Positions 59,430 through 64,000 of a stretch of 64,000 nucleotides of DNA are shown piece by piece. The DNA comes from MWCM01 sp964558315 (lineage in GTDB: Bacteria; Patescibacteriota; UBA1384; XYA2-FULL-43-10). The notes under the pieces were generated by a model. It was given only the letters and a program-made list of their open reading frames with translations. It was not told the DNA's origin and did no database searches. The first letter of the stretch is position 1. Every line of letters begins with the position of its first letter. The stretch spans positions 1 through 64,000 of the forward strand of contig CAZLCL010000001.1 of NCBI GenBank assembly GCA_964558315.1, given 5' to 3'. Made by a program: the position numbers and the translations under genes.

Positions 59430-60395
59430 ATGGAAAAAATTTGCTTACCAAAAATCAAAGAAGAGAAAATCAGTGAGAATATATCCAGAGTTACAATTGA
59501 ACCACTTTTCCCGGGATATGGCCACACGCTTGGCAATGCATTAAGAAGGGTGTTATTGTCCTCTATCCCTGGTGCCGCCATAACTTCATTTCGAATTGAA
59601 GGCGCACCTCATGAGTTTACAAGTTTGCCCCACATTAAAGAAGATTTAATCGAAATTATGATGAATCTGAAGGCAATCAATATCAAATCTCACACATGGG
59701 ACAATGTTAAATTGAGCTTATCTAAAAAAGATCAGGGCTTTGCAACTGCCGGTGATTTCTCTAATAACAGCAATATTGAAATTATCAACCCTGAACAGGT
59801 TATAGCCACACTAGATAAGAATGCTAAGTTTGAAATGGAGGTCACAATAGAAAAGGGTAGAGGATTTCGTTCTACCGATGATGCATATAAAGACAGTGAA
59901 TTGGGTAGAATTATAATTGATACCGACTTTTCTCCAGTCCAAAGAGTAAAAATTGATGTTGAAAACACCAGAGTTGGACAGATGACAAATTACGACAAGC
60001 TTGTTATGGAAATTCACACAAATGGAAGTGTCTCTATTCATCAATGCTTGGTTGACGCATCTAATATTTTAATTGAGCATTATAAAATTTTCGGATTTAT
60101 GGAAGAACCAGAAGAAAAATTAGTTGAAATGTCTGTAGAAAAAGATGATATGCCGAGTGAGGCCGATTATACTGATGAAAATTTTGATCTTGTTGATGAA
60201 ATTGATCCAAAAGCAAAAATTGATGAAATCGGATTGTCCCCACGAACAGCTAATGCATTGATCACCTCCGGAGTGAAAACTTATGCAGGTTTGCAAAGAT
60301 TATCTGACTTAAAATTATCGGAAATCAAAGGACTCGGGAAAAAGGGAATTGAAGAGATAAATAACTTAATGGGAAAAGATGAGAAAGCTGAGTAG
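59430..60395 (+). CDS. rpoA: RNA polymerase alpha subunit (321 aa)
   Basis: The NTD with RVTIEPLFPGYGHTLGNALR and RVLLSSIPGAAITSFRIEGA drives dimerisation. The CTD (IDEIGLSPRTANALITSGVK, then LSEIKGLGKKGIEEI) keeps the helix-hairpin-helix that binds UP elements. Full length. It overlaps rplQ by 17 nt. Confidence 0.98.
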   Translation: MEKICLPKIKEEKISENISRVTIEPLFPGYGHTLGNALRRVLLSSIPGAAITSFRIEGAPHEFTSLPHIKEDLIEIMMNLKAINIKSHTWDNVKLSLSKKDQGFATAGDFSNNSNIEIINPEQVIATLDKNAKFEMEVTIEKGRGFRSTDDAYKDSELGRIIIDTDFSPVQRVKIDVENTRVGQMTNYDKLVMEIHTNGSVSIHQCLVDASNILIEHYKIFGFMEEPEEKLVEMSVEKDDMPSEADYTDENFDLVDEIDPKAKIDEIGLSPRTANALITSGVKTYAGLQRLSDLKLSEIKGLGKKGIEEINNLMGKDEKAE

Positions 60396-60807
60396 AAAAA
60401 TTGCACACAGAAATAGTGTCATCAGGAATCTTGCAACCTCGCTAATTTTGTATGAATCAATAGAAACTACCGTTTCTAAAGCAAAAGAGGTCAAAGGGTT
60501 TGTTGACAAAATTTTGTATCGCTCAAATAAGATAGACTTAAATAGTATAAAGTATCTAAACTCTGTTTTTTACGATAAAAATGCAGTCAAAAAAGTTGTT
60601 AACGAATTGTCAAAAAGATACTCTTCAAAAAACTCCGGCTACACTAGAATAATTAAAACTGGTTTTCGAATAGGAGATGGAGCAAGCACAGCAATTATCG
60701 AACTTGTAGACAAGAAAACTTTTGATCAAGATAGTGAAAAAAGCAAAAAATTAGATGGTAAAAAAGAAGAAGTCAAAAAAAAGGATTTGCCCCAAAAGGA
60801 TAAATAA
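60379..60807 (+). CDS. rplQ: 50S ribosomal protein L17 (142 aa)
   Basis: bL17. MRKLSRKIAHRNSVIRNLAT, then SLILYESIETTVSKAKEVKG and RIIKTGFRIGDGASTAIIEL. It has a lysine-rich tail of about 25 residues. The start lies within the rpoA end. Confidence 0.95.
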   Translation: MRKLSRKIAHRNSVIRNLATSLILYESIETTVSKAKEVKGFVDKILYRSNKIDLNSIKYLNSVFYDKNAVKKVVNELSKRYSSKNSGYTRIIKTGFRIGDGASTAIIELVDKKTFDQDSEKSKKLDGKKEEVKKKDLPQKDK

Positions 60808-60815
60808 ACTACAAT

Positions 60816-61220
60816 ATGAAAAAGATTTTAGAAAGAAAATGGCATATAATTGATCTCGATGGTGAGGTATATGGTAGAGCGCTTAGTAAAGCGGCCTCTT
60901 ATTTGATCGGAAAACATAATACCAATTTTATGAAAAATATTGATATGGGAGATTATGTCGTATTGGTTAATGCCAACAAAGTAAAAATTACCGGTAATAA
61001 AAAAGATCAAAAAATTTATTATAAGCATACTGGATACATTGGAAATCTCAAGCAAAAATCATTATCCGAGTCTCTAGAAGACTCTGTGGTTGATACCATA
61101 AGAAAGTCTGTTAAAGGCATGCTACCCAAAAACAAAATTCAAGATAGTAGAATAAAAAGACTTAAGATATACCCTGATTCTGTTCACCCACATCAAAATG
61201 TAAAATTCGAGGAAAAATAA
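60816..61220 (+). CDS. rplM: 50S ribosomal protein L13 (134 aa)
   Basis: uL13. RKWHIIDLDGEVYGRALSKA, DYVVLVNANKVKITGNKKDQ, and VKGMLPKNKIQDSRIKRLKI. It pairs with rpsI one base apart. Placement right after rplQ is common. Confidence 0.97.
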   Translation: MKKILERKWHIIDLDGEVYGRALSKAASYLIGKHNTNFMKNIDMGDYVVLVNANKVKITGNKKDQKIYYKHTGYIGNLKQKSLSESLEDSVVDTIRKSVKGMLPKNKIQDSRIKRLKIYPDSVHPHQNVKFEEK

Positions 61221-61221
61221 T

Positions 61222-61596
61222 ATGAGTGATAACAAATACTATTATGCCACCGGCAGAAGAAAAACTGCAGTTGCTCGCGTAAGAATCTACCCGGAAGGCA
61301 AACAATATTCTGTTAATGGTAAAGAGGTTGAGATGCCGGCAATAATTAATTTACCTTTCCAGACAACAGGAAAAAGCCAACAATTTGGAGTGAGCGTTAA
61401 GGTGTGTGGCGGCGGATGGTCTTCTCAGTTGTCAGCAATTAGATTGGGAATAGCAAGAGCGCTAGTTGTATATAATGAGGAATTTCGAACTTCACTTAAA
61501 AAAGCGGGGCTTTTATCTCGCGACCCTCGTGAAAAAGAGAGAAAAAAGCCTGGTCTTAAGAAAGCTAGGCGAGCTCCTCAATGGTCTAAGAGATAA
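61222..61596 (+). CDS. rpsI: 30S ribosomal protein S9 (124 aa)
   Basis: uS9. YYYATGRRKTAVARVRIYPE, then SAIRLGIARALVVYNEEFRT and the tail KKPGLKKARRAPQWSKR, whose final Lys-Arg reaches the P-site tRNA. A terminator follows. Confidence 0.98.
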   Translation: MSDNKYYYATGRRKTAVARVRIYPEGKQYSVNGKEVEMPAIINLPFQTTGKSQQFGVSVKVCGGGWSSQLSAIRLGIARALVVYNEEFRTSLKKAGLLSRDPREKERKKPGLKKARRAPQWSKR

Positions 61597-61600
61597 AAAT

Positions 61601-61622
61601 CGTGCCTTGTGCACGCTTTTTA
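61601..61622 (+). terminator. Intrinsic terminator closing the ribosomal superoperon
   Basis: CGTGC (61601-61605) pairs with GCACG (61611-61615), followed by CTTTTTA. Confidence 0.8.
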
Positions 61623-61634
61623 TTATTACTATCA

Positions 61635-61946
61635 ATGAATAATCTACAACATTTAAATTCAAAAATATCGGTCTTTTTATCATATTTTATTAAAGAATCA
61701 TATCCCGATTATTTATTTTCTGTAGTAGATACCTCTCTAACTAGTGATTTATCGCACTGTAAGGTCTTTATTAGCGTCCTTAACGATGATATTAAATTAA
61801 TTAATCTGCTTAATAAAAATAAAAATCGCATCAAATTTGAAATGTCGAAAAAAATTAATATGCGGAAAACTCCAAATCTTATTTTTATTCTCGATACTTC
61901 AGAAACAAATTATCAAAATATCTCCGATCTCTTAAACCACAACTAG
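61635..61946 (+). CDS. rbfA: RbfA-like ribosome-binding factor (103 aa)
   Basis: A KH-like small protein. The RbfA pattern is visible in SLTSDLSHCKVFISVLNDDI and in KKINMRKTPNLIFILDTSE (the family LRKIPELxFxxDxS motif). It helps 30S maturation at low temperature. The N-terminus is divergent and no RBS is clear. I place the start at ATG 61635 after the terminator. Assignment is moderately sure. Confidence 0.72.
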   Translation: MNNLQHLNSKISVFLSYFIKESYPDYLFSVVDTSLTSDLSHCKVFISVLNDDIKLINLLNKNKNRIKFEMSKKINMRKTPNLIFILDTSETNYQNISDLLNHN

Positions 61947-61952
61947 GCACGG

Positions 61953-61982
61953 TTGCTGTTTATAAATATTCAATTTTATGAT
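61953..61982 (+). promoter_or_regulatory. Promoter for the membrane protein-pheST unit
   Basis: TTGCTG (61953-61958), 18-bp spacer, TATGAT (61977-61982). Start would be about 7 nt before ATG 61996, again nearly leaderless. Confidence 0.4.
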
Positions 61983-61995
61983 AAGATTTATATAA

Positions 61996-62373
61996 ATGCT
62001 TAAAAGAAATTTATTTTTTCTTTTTTCTTTGTTGGTGATTTTCACAGCATCATCCATGCTGTGTATCTTTAATTATAATCCATATAAAGCTAATTTATAT
62101 CAAATGATAACTTCTTACATATGTTTTGTGATGTTACTGCTAAGTCTATTTTCGTTAATAATATTTTACTCAAAAATTTACATATCAAAAAAACAAAGTA
62201 TATACCTGTTTTTTTGGCCAAGTGTGAGGCAAGCTGGGATTTTTTCAATCGGCATTGTTACATTGTTTATTCTTAAAGGCATGGATCTTTTAGATATGTG
62301 GAGTGGTATACCGATTTTTCTATCAATCATTTTATTAGAAATGTTTTTCCAAACTAAAAAGAGGTTAGCATGA
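61996..62373 (+). CDS. Small integral membrane protein (125 aa)
   Basis: Four predicted helices (LFFLFSLLVIFTASSMLCIF, ITSYICFVMLLLSLFSLIIF, FSIGIVTLFILKGM and IPIFLSIILLEMFF) with short loops. No family is recognised, though small membrane proteins in this position, coupled to pheS, occur in CPR genomes from memory. It overlaps pheS by 4 nt (ATGA). Confidence 0.6.
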   Translation: MLKRNLFFLFSLLVIFTASSMLCIFNYNPYKANLYQMITSYICFVMLLLSLFSLIIFYSKIYISKKQSIYLFFWPSVRQAGIFSIGIVTLFILKGMDLLDMWSGIPIFLSIILLEMFFQTKKRLA

Positions 62374-63050
62374 ATAAGGGCAGTTTACATCCTGTGACTC
62401 AAACCATACGAGCCGCTGTAAAATATTTTGAGGCTTTAGGCTTTGATGTTTATGAGGGGCCAGAAGTTGATACAGAATGGTATAATTTTGATGCCCTAAA
62501 CGTAGCGGCCGATCATCCATCTAGAGATGTCCAAGATACCTTCTGGTTGACCGACGGCCGCCTGCTTCGCACTCAGACATCGAATTCACAGGTAAGATAT
62601 GGTGAAACTCATAAACCGCCAATTAAAGTGGTTGTGCCGGGGGTTTGTTATCGCAATGAGGCCACCGACTCGGGGCACGAAACAACCTTTTTACAACTAG
62701 AGGGTTTGTATATAGATAAAGATGTCAGTTTGGGTCAGTTAATTTGGATTCTTGAAGGATTTTACAAAAACATGTATGGCCCAGAGGTTAAAGTAAGGTT
62801 TAGACCGCATCATTTTCCATTTACAGAACCAAGCATTGAATTCGAATATATGTTTCGCGGAAAATGGTTTGAGCTTGGTGGCGCTGGTATGGTTCATCCT
62901 GAAGTTATCAAAAATATGGGCTTGAATCCTGAAAAATATTCAGGATTTGCTTTTGGACCGGGGATTGAACGCCCCATTATGATTAAATATGGTATTAATG
63001 ATATCAGATTATTCCGTTCCGGCGATTTAAAATTTTTAAAACAGTTCTAA
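62370..63050 (+). CDS. pheS: Phenylalanyl-tRNA synthetase alpha, short form (226 aa)
   Basis: Class II catalytic chain. Motif 1 region FEALGFDVYEGPEVDTEWYN, FDALNVAADHPSRDVQDTFW, motif 2 VCYRNEATDSGHETTFLQLE, FRPHHFPFTEPSIEFE, and motif 3 FAFGPGIERPIMIKYGI. The N-terminal coiled coil of about 100 residues that grips tRNA-Phe in E. coli is missing. An upstream membrane gene fills that space, so it is not a mis-called start. Confidence 0.95.
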   Translation: MNKGSLHPVTQTIRAAVKYFEALGFDVYEGPEVDTEWYNFDALNVAADHPSRDVQDTFWLTDGRLLRTQTSNSQVRYGETHKPPIKVVVPGVCYRNEATDSGHETTFLQLEGLYIDKDVSLGQLIWILEGFYKNMYGPEVKVRFRPHHFPFTEPSIEFEYMFRGKWFELGGAGMVHPEVIKNMGLNPEKYSGFAFGPGIERPIMIKYGINDIRLFRSGDLKFLKQF

Positions 63051-63065
63051 AAAGGCAGGCAGGCT

Positions 63066-64000
63066 ATGATTATTCTTAAAAGCTGGTTAGAAGATTATAT
63101 CGAAATTCCTTGGAGCAACGAGGAGCTGGTCCAAAAATTAACCGATGCAGGTTCGCTGGTTGACTCATACTACCCCACACTTGATCAGAATATTGTTATT
63201 GCTGAAATTTTAGAGGTAAAACGTCATCCCAACGCTGATAAACTACGCATGGCTTTGGTAAATGACGGCAAAGAACAAAAATGGGTGGTTTGCGGAGCAC
63301 CAAACATTAAAGCTGGACAAAAGGTGCCCCTAGCCAAAATCGGCGCCAAAATTGGAGACACTATTATTGCAGAAGCAGTAATACGTGGCGAAAAATCACA
63401 TGGGATGCTTTGCTCTGAATTTGAACTTGGTATTGGTAATAATCATCAAGGCATTTTAATATTGCCCGAAAAGAGCCAAGTTGGAGAACCCCTAGCTACA
63501 ATATATGAATCCGATTTAGTAATGGATCTAGAAATAACACCAAATCGTGGCGATTGTCTTTCCCATTTGGGTATAGCCCGCGAAATTGCCTCAATTCTGA
63601 GCAAATCGCTTTCAAAGGAGCCGATCTCCCTTACAATGTCATCTGCAAATGTAAATAATGCACTTAGCATAAAGGTTTTAAATGCAGATCTTTGCCCCAG
63701 ATACTTTGCCAGAATTATTAAGGGTGTAAAAATCGGCCCATCTCCAAAATGGCTGGTAAAAAGACTTGGGTTATGTGGCATCAAATCAATAAATAACGTT
63801 GTTGATGTCACAAATTACATTATGCTTGATTTGGGTCAACCCTTACATGCTTTTGATGCATCTAAAGTTAAAAATGGACAAATTGTTGTAAGAAAATCTC
63901 ATAAAAATGAGGATATTGTTACTTTAGATGGTCAGATTAAAAATCTTGAAACTGGAACACTTTTGATATGTGATGCCGAAAAGCCACTTGCTATAGCAGG
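63066..64000 (+). CDS. pheT: Phenylalanyl-tRNA synthetase beta, cut by window end
   Basis: The first 311 residues are seen, starting at ATG 63066: ILKSWLEDYIEIPWSNEELV, the tRNA-binding OB domain (EVKRHPNADKLRMALVNDGK, then VCGAPNIKAGQKVPLA), GMLCSEFELG, LEITPNRGDCLSHLGIAREI, and the B3/4 editing domain start (NNVVDVTNYIMLDLGQPLHA). The rest lies beyond 64000. It follows pheS by 15 nt. Confidence 0.96.
   Translation, partial: MIILKSWLEDYIEIPWSNEELVQKLTDAGSLVDSYYPTLDQNIVIAEILEVKRHPNADKLRMALVNDGKEQKWVVCGAPNIKAGQKVPLAKIGAKIGDTIIAEAVIRGEKSHGMLCSEFELGIGNNHQGILILPEKSQVGEPLATIYESDLVMDLEITPNRGDCLSHLGIAREIASILSKSLSKEPISLTMSSANVNNALSIKVLNADLCPRYFARIIKGVKIGPSPKWLVKRLGLCGIKSINNVVDVTNYIMLDLGQPLHAFDASKVKNGQIVVRKSHKNEDIVTLDGQIKNLETGTLLICDAEKPLAIA

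Overview
This window looks like part of a draft genome of a Candidate Phyla Radiation (Patescibacteria) bacterium. No single phylum can be fixed by eye. The evidence is the ribosomal gene cluster (rpsE is followed directly by rplO, with no rpmD/uL30), a very short PheS, dense ATGA/TAATG gene overlaps, an AT-rich core, and accessory genes typical of this group. TGA is used as a stop, so the genetic code is standard. Two runs of exactly 100 N (27738-27837 and 43895-43994) are scaffold gaps.

Left part (1 to about 23 kb, visibly less AT-rich, accessory). Three minus-strand tRNA genes (Arg-UCG partial, His-GUG, Gly-UCC) open the window. A small XRE regulator pair and a PLD-like nuclease follow. 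From 2.8 to 9.6 kb lies a co-directional cassette: an exported fibronectin-III protein, a MacB/LolD-type ABC ATPase and permease, and a complete diversity-generating retroelement (DGR). The DGR has a DUF1566/C-lectin-like target with a 129-nt variable repeat, an Avd-like helical-bundle protein, a 129-nt template repeat, and a reverse transcriptase whose frame is split by a (GA)20 tract. VR and TR differ at 19 positions, 18 of them at TR adenines. A STAS-like/HATPase pair follows on the minus strand. Next come a minimal type IV secretion operon (pilin, pilin-VirB6 fusion, PrgI, TraC-like, VirB4, M23 peptidase), a DUF3768 gene behind a large inverted repeat, a Replic_Relax-like protein, a VirD4-like coupling ATPase, and a large serine recombinase whose 3' end runs into tRNA-Pro(UGG). 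This resembles an integrated conjugative-type element, although a canonical relaxase is not seen.

Right part (about 23.4 to 64 kb, core). Order: tRNA-Lys; rny-ymdB-HU; tRNA-Arg(CCU) and tRNA-Pro(CGG); two DUF881-type genes; an AI-2E family permease; smpB; rpoB-rpoC; rpsL-rpsG; an ABC-2 exporter; a small insertion with a truncated adenine methyltransferase, HNH nuclease and XRE regulator; fusA-tuf; the S10/spc/alpha ribosomal superoperon through rplQ-rplM-rpsI; an RbfA-like gene; and pheS-pheT (cut by the window end). Strong promoters can be read before rpoB, rpsL and fusA. Several genes have a -10 box placed so that transcripts would be leaderless or nearly so.

The most unusual observations are: (1) a family of about 140-nt non-coding elements at the 3' ends of tRNA genes, each carrying an antisense and a partial direct copy of the T-arm of its own host tRNA; (2) the DGR with its reverse transcriptase interrupted by a palindrome, a GA microsatellite and a terminator-like hairpin, which would make it phase-variable if real.
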